From contig CAVYNE010000010.1 of NCBI GenBank assembly GCA_963769715.1, positions 62,001-126,000 on the forward strand: DNA of 64,000 bases. The letters run 5' to 3'. This DNA is from Palsa-504 sp963769715 (GTDB lineage: Bacteria > Actinomycetota > Actinomycetes > Streptosporangiales > Streptosporangiaceae). Position numbers and translations under genes: made by a program. Within the stretch, counting starts at the first letter, position 1. Each line of letters begins with the position of its first letter. This document shows positions 23,940 through 31,965 of the stretch, piece by piece. The notes beneath the pieces were generated by a model. That model was given only the letters and a program-made list of their open reading frames with translations, was not told where the DNA came from and ran no database searches.

Positions 23940-24171
23940 GTCAGCCCTAGCCCGTCTGTCCGACCTTGAGCGAACCCGGTACGAGCGGAAATGCCCCGTG
24001 CAAGCCCTCCGGAAACACGCGAGTACTCTAGATATCTGAACGGTAACGGCGTCTCAGCAGAAACCCCCGGTGGCTCCGGCACCCGCCGTCGGCACGGTAA
24101 CGTCTCACCGTGAAGATTGTCCGTCCATTGCGCCGCGCGCGGTCCGCCCGGCACGCCATAGGCTCGCCGGT

Positions 24172-25236
24172 ATGAAGGAGCGAGCACGTGACCAGGGTGG
24201 CCCGGGCACGCTGACCGATGACCTGGCAATTCCCGAGGTAGACCAGGCGACACTGGGGGACGAGCCGCTCGCCGAACTGGCCGCCAGGTACCGGCTCCGG
24301 CCGAGCGCCGCGCGGCCCGGCATCTTCGCCTACGCCGGCCAGCTGTGGGCGCGGCGCCACTTCATCGTGGGCTTCGCCACCGCGCGCAACGTCGCGATGT
24401 ACACCGAGGCCCGGCTGGGCCAGCTGTGGCAGGTGCTCACCCCGCTGCTGAACGCCGCCGTCTACTACCTGATCTTCGGCCTGATCCTCGGCACCAGCCG
24501 GGGCGTGCCGAACTTCCCAGCCTTCCTCATCACCGGGATCTTCATCTTCAACTTCACCCAGCGGGCGTTCATCACCACGTCCCGGGTGATGCCCGACAGC
24601 TTGCCGCTGATCAGGGCGCTTCCGTTCCCGCGCGGCTGCTTGCCGATCGGGTACGTACTGATCGAGCTCGAGCAGCTGTTCATGGCCATGGTCGTGCTCA
24701 TCGTGATCGTGCTGGCCACAGGCGAGCCGCTGACCTGGTACTGGCTGCTCGCCATCCCCGCCCTGGCGCTCCAGGCCGTGTTCAACGTCGGCATGGGCCT
24801 GTTCCTGGCCCGGTTGGGCGCAGGCGCGGACGACTTCAGCCAGTTGCTGCCGTTCCTGGTCCGGACCTGGATGTACACCTCCGGCGTCATGTTCAGCATC
24901 CAGACGATCAAGACGCTGACCGGCCACCCGACGCTCACCTACCTGCTGCAGATCAACCCGGCCGCGGTCTACATCAGCCTGGTGCGGAACGCGATACTGC
25001 AGTCGCAGCGAAATGCCTGGCCCGGCAGCAAGCCGTATAGCGCGGCCAATTGCGCTCTTTACCATTCCGCCAGCGCGGCCAACGCCAAGGGATCCGTCCT
25101 GGAATTGAGCGCCTACTGCCATGGGACGGTGACGATGCCCGGGCTGTGGCTGTGGGGCATCGGCTGGGCGATCGTGGCACTCGTGATCGGGTTCGTGTTC
25201 TTCTGGCAGGCGGAGACGAGGTACGGCCGTGGCTGA
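24172..25236 (+). CDS. wzm: ABC transporter permease, Wzm-type polysaccharide exporter
   Basis: This 354-residue ABC-2 permease has six hydrophobic segments. Landmarks are YTEARLGQLWQVLTPLLNAA, a lipid-linked polysaccharide exporter signature, then YYLIFGLILGTSRGVPNFPA, RALPFPRGCLPIG and MYTSGVMFSIQTI. The last extracytoplasmic loop is long (YSAANCALYHSAS). The N-terminal 60 residues are cytosolic. It overlaps the ATPase gene by 8 nt. The pair resembles the galactan exporter Rv3783/Rv3781 of mycobacteria, so export of a lipid-linked cell-wall glycan is expected. The ribosome site before ATG 24172 is weak. Confidence 0.88.
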   Translation: MKERARDQGGPGTLTDDLAIPEVDQATLGDEPLAELAARYRLRPSAARPGIFAYAGQLWARRHFIVGFATARNVAMYTEARLGQLWQVLTPLLNAAVYYLIFGLILGTSRGVPNFPAFLITGIFIFNFTQRAFITTSRVMPDSLPLIRALPFPRGCLPIGYVLIELEQLFMAMVVLIVIVLATGEPLTWYWLLAIPALALQAVFNVGMGLFLARLGAGADDFSQLLPFLVRTWMYTSGVMFSIQTIKTLTGHPTLTYLLQINPAAVYISLVRNAILQSQRNAWPGSKPYSAANCALYHSASAANAKGSVLELSAYCHGTVTMPGLWLWGIGWAIVALVIGFVFFWQAETRYGRG

Positions 25237-26032
25237 CCCCACCGTGGTCGTCGATGACCTGCACGTGGTCTACCGCGTCTACGGCGCGGGCGGCGATAAG
25301 GGCACCGCGGCGACGGCGCTCATGCGGGCGATCAAGCGACAGCGCCGCCCGGGGATTCGCGAGGTGCACGCGATCAGGGGCATCTCCTTCGTCATCAACC
25401 ACGGCAACGCCGTCGGCATCATCGGCAGGAACGGCTCGGGCAAGTCGACGCTGCTGCAGGCGATCGCCGGGCTGCTCCCGCCCGAGCAGGGCTGCGTCTA
25501 CACCAGCGGGCAGGCCGCCCTACTCGGCGTCAACGCCGCGCTGCTCGACGACCTGACCGGAGAGCGGAACGTGGTGCTCGGCTGCCTGGCCATGGGCATG
25601 ACCCCGCAGGAGACCAAGGACCGCTACCAGTCCATCGTGGACTTCTCGGGAGTTGGCAACTTCATCGATTACCCCATGCGCACCTACTCGACCGGGATGG
25701 CCCAGCGGCTCAGGTTCTCCATCGCCTCGGCCAAGAACCACGAAATCCTGATGATCGACGAGGCGCTGGCGACCGGCGATGCGAACTTCCGGGCCAAGAG
25801 CCACGACAGGATCGTCCAGCTGCGCGCCGAAGCAGGCACGGTGTTTCTCGTCGCGCACAACCTGGCCGAGATCGAGGCGAGCTGCAACCGGGTCATCTGG
25901 CTGGAAAAAGGCCAGATCATGCGGCAGGGCTATGACGTCCCCGCGATCGTCGACGCCTACCTGGAAGCCACCGGAGGCGAGCCGCGCAAGCGCGACAAGC
26001 CCGCCGAAAGCGAGCACGGCGCTACCGCGTGA
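25229..26032 (+). CDS. wzt: ABC transporter ATP-binding protein, Wzt-type
   Basis: This 267-residue ATPase has Walker A IIGRNGSGKSTLLQAIAG near residue 68, signature YSTGMAQRLRFSIA near 152, Walker B ILMIDEALATGDANF and the switch VAHNLAEIE. The N-terminal extension before the Walker motif and VHAIRGISFVINHGNAVGII are typical of polysaccharide/teichoic-acid exporters. It lacks the C-terminal carbohydrate-binding domain of enterobacterial Wzt, as do mycobacterial homologues. It partners the permease encoded immediately upstream. Confidence 0.92.
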   Translation: MADPTVVVDDLHVVYRVYGAGGDKGTAATALMRAIKRQRRPGIREVHAIRGISFVINHGNAVGIIGRNGSGKSTLLQAIAGLLPPEQGCVYTSGQAALLGVNAALLDDLTGERNVVLGCLAMGMTPQETKDRYQSIVDFSGVGNFIDYPMRTYSTGMAQRLRFSIASAKNHEILMIDEALATGDANFRAKSHDRIVQLRAEAGTVFLVAHNLAEIEASCNRVIWLEKGQIMRQGYDVPAIVDAYLEATGGEPRKRDKPAESEHGATA

Positions 26033-26084
26033 GGGCCCGGGTAAGGGCCCGGATATGGGCAGAGCCTGAGCGGCGCGTGCGGCC

Positions 26085-28034
26085 TTAGCCCTCGGCGGGC
26101 CGCAGGCGCAGGGACATGACCGTCCCGCCGGAGGGACGCGAGCCTGCGGTGACCTGGCCGTGCTGCGCTTCGGCCAGGCGGCGGACGATGAACAGGCCGA
26201 TGCCTACGCCGCCGAACCTGCGGCGATCGCCCGTCTCGCCCTGGAAGAACCGGTCGAAGATGCGCTCGTGGTCGCCGTCGGCGATGCCGATGCCCTCGTC
26301 TTCCACGGTGACCTCGATCCAGCCCCCACCCGCGCCTTCCGTGAACGGGGGGCTCCCGCCCCCCGTTCCCCCTGGCCCTTCCCGCTTCACCTGAGCCCGG
26401 ATGCTGACCGTGCCGCCTTCGGGCGAGTACTTGAAGGCGTTCTCGAGCAACTGCCCGACGATGATGTCGGTGGCCATGGTGTCGCCGCTGGCGGCCGGCA
26501 GGTCGGCGGGGATGTCCGCCACGACGACGTGCTTGTCCGACAGCGGCCGGAACGCGGCGGCCGCCCCGTGCAGCACGGCTCCGAGATCGAACGGGCCGTT
26601 GCTGACGGGCAACTGATCGGCGCCAGCCCGCGAGCCGAGCAGCAGCTGCTCGACCAGCCTGCCGAGCGACCCGGCCCGCTCCGCGATGGTGCGCACCGCG
26701 GCCCGCCTTTCGGTGTCCGCGAGCTGGTCCCACCGGCTGGCCAGCGTGCTGGCGAATCCCTGCACCACGGTGATGGGCGTCCGCAGCTCGTGGCTGGTGG
26801 TGGCCAGGAACAGGTCCTTCGCCTCCTCGAGCTCCTTGGCGGCGGTGACATCACGAAAGTCGACGACCAGCTCCCCGGTGTCGGCGAGCGAGGTGCACAG
26901 GACGTCGAGCCAGCGCCCGTTCGGCAGCTTGTGGGTGAGGGTCGAGCCCGGATCGGGCAGCGGGAACGACGGCGGTTTGCCGATGGCGTCCTGGGCCGGC
27001 GTCCCGGTGATCCGGTGCGCGGCCGGATTCCACTGCCGCACCAGGCCCCCCTCGTCGAGCACGGCGATGCCGTCCGCGCTGCCGTCGATGACCGCCCGCT
27101 CATGGGCCCGCTGCCTGACCACCTCCTCGAACGCCATCGCGTTGGTGAGGGCCACGCCGGCGTGGCCGGCCAGCAGCTCGAGCAGTTCCAGCTCGACGTG
27201 GCTGAGCTTGCGCCTGCTGTACAGCGCGTAAAGCGCGCCGTAGGGCTTGCCCGCCACGTGCGACAGGCTGAGCGCGATCGTGTGCAAGCCGGGCAGCGCC
27301 GACCAGATCAGGTCATCGAAGCCGCCCGATTCACCGGTCGCCATCATGACCGTCTTGCCCGAGCGCATCAGCTCGCCGACCAGGCTGCGGGACAGCGTCG
27401 CGGTCCGGCCGCGCAGCCGGGCCGGCAGCCCGGCCATGCTGACCAGCCTGAGGGTGTCATCCTCGATGAGCACGAAGCCGCCGGCGTCGGCACTGGTCAG
27501 CTCGCGCAGGCTGGCCGCGATGCGGTCGAGTACCGATTCCAGGTCGCGCTGCGCGTTCATGTCGGCGACCACGTCGCCCAGACGGCGTACCACCCGGGCC
27601 CGTTCGGCCATATAGTGCCTGGCCACGTCGTCTTCGCCGGCCTGGTGGCAGACGTTGACCCAGCCCGTCACCTCGCCCGCGCCGTCGATCAGCGCGCTGG
27701 TGTCGATCCGCACGTCGATGACCGTGCTGTCCTTGCGGATCCTGCGGGTCGCGAAGGAGATCTGGCCGCCGCCCCTGACCCGCTCAAGGACCGCGTTGTG
27801 CTCGGCCTTCAGTTCCTCCGGGATGATCTGCGGCTCCAGGCCGATGACCTCGGTCACGGCCCAGCCGAACATCCGCTCCGCCGCAGGATTCCACAGCATT
27901 ACGGTGCGGTCGGTACTGAACGCGACGATCGCGTCGGCGGCACATTCGATCACGGCGCGCGCCGTCGCGTCGGTGCGGTTGCTGATCGTCCCCGCTTGCT
28001 CTGCGGTCACCTGAACATCGTGCCACGCGGGCAC
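26085..28034 (-). CDS. sensor histidine kinase, PAS-GAF-PAS-HisKA-HATPase
   Basis: This 649-residue cytosolic kinase has these parts in order: PAS (about 25-130, VIECAADAIVAFSTDRTVML), GAF (about 165-305), PAS (about 315-410), HisKA with the phospho-acceptor in LATTSHELRTPITVVQGFA near 420, and HATPase (QLLENAFKYSPEGG, EDEGIGIADGDHERIFDRF, GGVGIGLFIVRRL). No membrane segment is visible. Between the N-box and G1 box sits a Gly/Pro-rich insert (EGPGGTGGGSPPF) encoded by the G-rich repeat element. No response regulator is adjacent; the divergent neighbour is a universal stress protein. Confidence 0.92.
   Translation of the reverse strand: MPAWHDVQVTAEQAGTISNRTDATARAVIECAADAIVAFSTDRTVMLWNPAAERMFGWAVTEVIGLEPQIIPEELKAEHNAVLERVRGGGQISFATRRIRKDSTVIDVRIDTSALIDGAGEVTGWVNVCHQAGEDDVARHYMAERARVVRRLGDVVADMNAQRDLESVLDRIAASLRELTSADAGGFVLIEDDTLRLVSMAGLPARLRGRTATLSRSLVGELMRSGKTVMMATGESGGFDDLIWSALPGLHTIALSLSHVAGKPYGALYALYSRRKLSHVELELLELLAGHAGVALTNAMAFEEVVRQRAHERAVIDGSADGIAVLDEGGLVRQWNPAAHRITGTPAQDAIGKPPSFPLPDPGSTLTHKLPNGRWLDVLCTSLADTGELVVDFRDVTAAKELEEAKDLFLATTSHELRTPITVVQGFASTLASRWDQLADTERRAAVRTIAERAGSLGRLVEQLLLGSRAGADQLPVSNGPFDLGAVLHGAAAAFRPLSDKHVVVADIPADLPAASGDTMATDIIVGQLLENAFKYSPEGGTVSIRAQVKREGPGGTGGGSPPFTEGAGGGWIEVTVEDEGIGIADGDHERIFDRFFQGETGDRRRFGGVGIGLFIVRRLAEAQHGQVTAGSRPSGGTVMSLRLRPAEG
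26347..26375 (-). repeat. G-rich hairpin element, copy 1, inside the histidine kinase
   Basis: Plus strand: G6, CTCCCG, C6, GTT, C5. It has the same architecture as the copies at 28816, 43947 and 61261. It is in frame and encodes PGGTGGGSPP in a surface loop of the ATPase domain. Confidence 0.55.
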
Positions 28035-28162
28035 CCATGAGTACTCACCATATGGTCGCGAGCTGATCTATAGTGCTTTTCAAATAAGAGTAAGGCCGTT
28101 CATCCGGGGCATTCATCACAGTATGGCTGTCAAGGAAGCGGTCTTCCGCTAGGACGCGGACT

Positions 28163-28756
28163 ATGGACCAGGCAGAGTCAAGCCCATCGTGGGGCCAACC
28201 GGGACCGGGCCAGCCGGAGCGGGAGCGGGAGCCTGCCCCGACGCCAGCTGAAGAGGTCGCGGCGCAAACCGGCCCGGAAGCGAGCACCGGGGTGCCGGAG
28301 CCGACTGCGCTCGCCGACCTTCAGTCGTCCGCGCTCAGGCTCGAGCACCCGGTCATTGCCGGCTTCGACGGTTCGGAGTCGAGTCGCAACGCGCTGGCGT
28401 ACGCAGCCGGCGTATCCCAGCGGCTCGGCAGGCCGCTGCTCGTGGTGTACGTGTGCTCGTCCGGGGTCTACTGCGAGCCACTGACCGGGCAGGTCGTGGG
28501 CGTGCCCCGGGACGCCGAAGCGCTGGAACGCTGGCTGCTCGCCGAGCTTGACCAGGTGACCGGGCACGCCCAAGTCGATGTGCACGTCCGCACCAGGCGG
28601 GGCAGCCCGGCCAGGGAACTCGCCGCGGCGGCCGAGGAATTCAGCGCCGACGCGCTCGTGATCGGGGCGCCGAAGCACATCTGGCACCGGGTCGCAGGTT
28701 CGGTCTCCGGATGGCTGGCCCGCCACGCCCGCTGCCCCGTCATCGTCGTTCCATAA
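28163..28756 (+). CDS. universal stress protein (UspA family)
   Basis: This 197-residue protein has an N-terminal extension of about 60 residues rich in Pro/Glu, then one USP domain: VIAGFDGSESSRNALAYAAG (ATP-binding start), RRGSPARELAAAAEEF, and LVIGAPKHIWHRVAGSVSGW followed by ARCPVIVVP. The G-x-x-x-x-x-x-x-x-G-S pattern matches nucleotide-binding USPs. It is divergent from the histidine kinase across 128 bp, so a shared regulatory region is plausible. It ends in a region with a G-rich element. Confidence 0.88.
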   Translation: MDQAESSPSWGQPGPGQPEREREPAPTPAEEVAAQTGPEASTGVPEPTALADLQSSALRLEHPVIAGFDGSESSRNALAYAAGVSQRLGRPLLVVYVCSSGVYCEPLTGQVVGVPRDAEALERWLLAELDQVTGHAQVDVHVRTRRGSPARELAAAAEEFSADALVIGAPKHIWHRVAGSVSGWLARHARCPVIVVP

Positions 28757-28815
28757 GCCGACCACAGCGGGAAGCTGGCCGTCGGCGCCAACCACAGCGG
28801 GAGAAAGGGCCGCGC

Positions 28816-28854
28816 GGGGGGTTCCGGGGGGTCGTCCCCCCGGACCAGCACTGC
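28816..28854 (+). repeat. G-rich hairpin element, copy 2 (intergenic)
   Basis: It reads GCG, G6, TTCC, G6, TCGT, C6, GGACCAGCACTGC. The end (GAGCACTGC or CAGCACTGC) is shared with the copy inside etfA. Located between the universal stress protein and tRNA-Leu, it can fold as a strong hairpin and may serve as a terminator here. Confidence 0.6.
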
Positions 28855-28905
28855 GGCTCCCGGCGAAGCCGAGCGAAGCTCAGGCGAGCATGATAAACCA
28901 GCTCG

Positions 28906-28988
28906 TGGGCGAGGAGGGATTTGAACCCTCACGTCCTTTCGGACACACGGACCTGAACCGTGCGCGTCTGCCGTTCCGCCACCCGCCC
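28906..28988 (-). tRNA. tRNA-Leu(CAG)
   Basis: On the minus strand the 83-nt gene starts GGGCGGGTGGCGGAACGGC and ends CTCGCCCA. The acceptor stem pairs with one G-T. The anticodon stem-loop is CACGG-TTCAGGT-CCGTG (anticodon CAG), and the variable arm TGTCCGAAAGGACG marks class II. The T-loop is GGTTCAAATCC. No CCA is encoded. Confidence 0.95.
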
Positions 28989-29074
28989 TGGGCAACGAGT
29001 AGGTTAGCACGACCGCGAGCGCTCCCGCGCCCCGGATACCATCGGGGGCGAGGGACGTGAAGGGAGGTGGCACG

Positions 29075-29881
29075 GTGGGAGTTCTGCAGCGCTTCGAGCG
29101 TCGTCTTGAAGGCATGGTAGAGGGTGCCTTCGCGCGCGCCTTCAGGTCCGAACTGCAGCCGGTCGAGGTGGCGAGCGCGGTCCAGCGTGAGATGGACGAC
29201 CGAGCCGCCATCGTGGCCAAGGGGCGCACCCTGGTGCCAAACGATTTTGTCGTCGAGCTGGCCGAGAGCGACCACGAGCGCCTCGACGTATACGCCGAGA
29301 GCCTGGGTGTCGAGCTGGCCAACCTCGCCCGGGACTACGCCAAGGAACAGGGCTACTCGTTCGTAGGCCCGGTGCGGATGCGGTTCGAAGGGGTGCCCGA
29401 CATGACCACGGGCACGTTCCGGATCCGGTCCGGCGTCATCCGGGGCTCGACCATCGAGGGCGGCGAGATCAGGCTGCCGGCCAGCGACCTGCCGCGGACG
29501 CAGGGGCGCGGATTTCCCGGCCACCCGCGGCTGCTGGTCTCCGGGCCGGGAGCCCCGGGCGACCCAGCCGGCGGTGAGCAGCACACCTACGAGCTGCAGG
29601 GCCCGGTGACGTTGCTCGGCCGGGGCACGGACTGCGACCTGCGGCTGGTGGATCCGGGCGTGTCCAGGCACCACGCCGAGCTAAGGGTGGAAAACGACCA
29701 GGTCGTCCTGGTGGATCTGAGCTCCACGAACGGCACCTTCGTCAACGGCCAGCCGGTCCGGCGGGTAGCGCTCACCGACGGGACCCATGTCTCGCTGGGC
29801 CGCACCACGCTGATCTTCCGCCAGGATGGCCAAGACCGCGAGGATGGCCAGGGCACTGCCTACTCGCGCACCAGCTACTAG
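29075..29881 (+). CDS. fhaA: FHA domain protein FhaA (DUF3662 + FHA)
   Basis: It starts GVLQRFERRLEGMVEGAFA, as FhaA proteins do, so GTG 29075 (ribosome site GGGAGG) is preferred over GTG 29057. Residues 1-120 are the DUF3662 domain. The C-terminal FHA domain binds phosphothreonine (VTLLGRGTDCDLRLVD, SRHHAELRV, LSSTNGTFVNG). In mycobacteria FhaA binds the pseudokinase MviN and tunes peptidoglycan precursor flipping under Ser/Thr kinase control. First gene of the conserved growth/division cluster, 268 residues. Confidence 0.95.
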   Translation: MGVLQRFERRLEGMVEGAFARAFRSELQPVEVASAVQREMDDRAAIVAKGRTLVPNDFVVELAESDHERLDVYAESLGVELANLARDYAKEQGYSFVGPVRMRFEGVPDMTTGTFRIRSGVIRGSTIEGGEIRLPASDLPRTQGRGFPGHPRLLVSGPGAPGDPAGGEQHTYELQGPVTLLGRGTDCDLRLVDPGVSRHHAELRVENDQVVLVDLSSTNGTFVNGQPVRRVALTDGTHVSLGRTTLIFRQDGQDREDGQGTAYSRTSY

Positions 29882-29902
29882 GGTCCAAGGGCGTAGCCAC
29901 AG

Positions 29903-30388
29903 ATGAACGCGCTGTCTCTCACCATCATCAGGGTGGCGTTCCTGGCCGTGCTGTGGCTTTTCGTCATAGCGGCCATCGGAGTCGTCCGTACTGACCTGCT
30001 CGGCGGCCCGTCCACCACCGCCCGGCGGGGCAAGGCGCGCCAGGCCCAGGCGCCGCGCCAGAATCGTCCGGCCAGGCCGCCCCGGGCCGGACGCGGATCG
30101 CCGCGCGTTCTGGTGGTGACGGCCGGCGCGCTGAAAGGCGCCAGCCTTGATCTCGCTCAGCAACAGATCACGCTCGGGCGGGCCAATGATGCCACGCTGG
30201 TGCTCAACGACGACTACGCTTCAAGCCGACACGCCCGGATTTTCCCCCAGGACGGTCAGTGGATCGTCGAGGATCTCGGTTCGACCAATGGCACCTACCT
30301 GGACCGGCAGAAGGTGACGCGGCCGATGCCAGTGCCGATGGGCGTGCCGATCCGCATCGGTAAGACCGTTCTGGAACTGCGCAGATGA
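29903..30388 (+). CDS. fhaB: FHA domain protein FhaB (FipA)
   Basis: This 161-residue protein has an N-terminal membrane helix (LTIIRVAFLAVLWLFVIAAI), a basic Pro/Arg-rich linker and a cytosolic FHA domain (ITLGRANDATLVLND, SSRHARIFP, LGSTNGTYLDRQKV). In mycobacteria it is phosphorylated by PknA and links FtsZ with FtsQ under stress. Its stop shares ATGA with the phosphatase start, indicating translational coupling. Confidence 0.95.
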   Translation: MNALSLTIIRVAFLAVLWLFVIAAIGVVRTDLLGGPSTTARRGKARQAQAPRQNRPARPPRAGRGSPRVLVVTAGALKGASLDLAQQQITLGRANDATLVLNDDYASSRHARIFPQDGQWIVEDLGSTNGTYLDRQKVTRPMPVPMGVPIRIGKTVLELRR

Positions 30389-31965
30389 CACTTGTACTCC
30401 GCTACGCGGTACGTTCCGACGTCGGCCTCCTCCGCGAAGGAAACGAGGACTCGGCGTACGCGGGGCCGCGCCTGCTCGCGGTGGCGGACGGGATGGGCGG
30501 CCACGCCGCGGGCGAGGTGGCCAGCTCCCTGACCATTGCCTCGATGGCGAAACTCGATTCCGAACCGCCCGGCGGCGACATGCTGGCGGAACTGTCCTCG
30601 GCGGTCGCCGCGGCCAACACCCGGCTGCAGGAGATGATCATCGCCAACCCGGCGGTCGAGGGCATGGGCACCACGCTGACCGCGCTGTTCTGGTCCGACG
30701 GGCACGCGGCGGTCTGCCACATCGGCGATTCGCGCGGTTACCTGCTCCGGGAGGGTGAGCTCTACCAGATCACCCACGACCACACGCTGGTGCAGTCGCT
30801 GGTCGACGAGGGCCGGATCAGCGCCGATGACGTCTCCACCCACCCGCAGCGCTCGCTGCTGCTGCGGGCGCTGGACGGCCGGTCGATCGCCGAGCCTGAC
30901 CTGTCCGTGCATGACGGCCAGGCCGGTGACCGCTACCTGCTCTGCTCGGACGGGCTGTCCGGCGTAGTCAGCGACGAGACCCTACGCGAGACGCTCGCCA
31001 CCAGTGGCGACCCGGAGGCCGTCACGCGCCAGCTGATCGAGCTCGCGCTGCACGGCGGCGGCCCGGACAACATCACGTGCATCGTGGCCGATGTCGTGGA
31101 CACGGCCACGTCCCGGCTGCCGGCCACCGGTACCCCGATCATGGCTGGCGCCGCGGCGAGCGTCAGCGATCCCAGGCTGAGCACCGACGGTACCGGTGCG
31201 GGAAGCCCGTTCGGCGTCATCGATGATCACCTGGAGAATCACTTCGGGGGTTCCTACGACGGCTACGGGCGGTCGTCGACCACCTCTCCGCAGCCGATGG
31301 TGGCCGTCGACGAGATCGACCCGGCCGCCATGCCGCTCGCGGTGGCGACCGAGAACGGTACCGACCCCAGGATGGCCGGGGCCCGGCGCAGCCACCGCTC
31401 CCAGCCGAAACGCGCCTCCGGATCCGCCCGGCGCCGCTGGCCGATCGTGACCACCTCGCTGGTGGTGCTGGTGGCCGTCATCATCGGCGGCGTCTACGTC
31501 GCCTGGCGGTGGAGCCAGGACCAGTACTACGTCGGGGCTGACAGCAAGGGCCAGGTGGTCATCTACCGCGGCGTCAACCAGCGGATCGCCGGGATCAGCC
31601 TGTCCAAGCCCTATCGGGAGACCGGAATCGAGCTCGCCCAGGTACCAGCGCCCTACCAGCAGACGGTGAAGGCCACCGACGCGGCCAGCAGCCTGGGCAA
31701 CGCCCAGGCGATCGTCGCGAACGTCCGCACCGCGGTCGGCACATGCCAGCAGCAGTACACCACGCTGCGGGACTGGGTGACCAAGGAGAACGCCTACCAG
31801 GCCGCGGCGGCGCGGGCCAAGCTGGCCAGGCAGGCCAAGAAGCCGGCGAATGCCATCCCCCCCAACCCGGGCCCGCAGCCGCCCAAGGCCGGGGCGATGT
31901 GCCCGTCTTCGGTGGCCTTCGGCATCCCGGCCAGTGCCCTGGCCCCGGCCTCGGGACGCCCGTGA
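30385..31965 (+). CDS. pstP: PP2C-type Ser/Thr phosphatase PstP
   Basis: This 526-residue membrane phosphatase reverses phosphorylation by the kinases of this cluster. Metal-binding PP2C motifs: RSDVGLLREGNEDSAY, AVADGMGGHAAGEVAS, CHIGDSRGYLLRE, YLLCSDGLSGVVSD and HGGGPDNITCIVAD, within residues 1-240. A variable linker follows, then one transmembrane helix (IVTTSLVVLVAVIIGGVYVA) near residue 355 and an extracytoplasmic domain ending Pro-rich. Overlaps with both neighbours are 4 nt. Confidence 0.96.
   Translation: MTLVLRYAVRSDVGLLREGNEDSAYAGPRLLAVADGMGGHAAGEVASSLTIASMAKLDSEPPGGDMLAELSSAVAAANTRLQEMIIANPAVEGMGTTLTALFWSDGHAAVCHIGDSRGYLLREGELYQITHDHTLVQSLVDEGRISADDVSTHPQRSLLLRALDGRSIAEPDLSVHDGQAGDRYLLCSDGLSGVVSDETLRETLATSGDPEAVTRQLIELALHGGGPDNITCIVADVVDTATSRLPATGTPIMAGAAASVSDPRLSTDGTGAGSPFGVIDDHLENHFGGSYDGYGRSSTTSPQPMVAVDEIDPAAMPLAVATENGTDPRMAGARRSHRSQPKRASGSARRRWPIVTTSLVVLVAVIIGGVYVAWRWSQDQYYVGADSKGQVVIYRGVNQRIAGISLSKPYRETGIELAQVPAPYQQTVKATDAASSLGNAQAIVANVRTAVGTCQQQYTTLRDWVTKENAYQAAAARAKLARQAKKPANAIPPNPGPQPPKAGAMCPSSVAFGIPASALAPASGRP

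Noticed and set aside
26160..28040. Plus-strand frame of 626 codons opposite the histidine kinase
   Set aside because: Antisense shadow. The minus strand carries PAS, GAF, HisKA and HATPase motifs.
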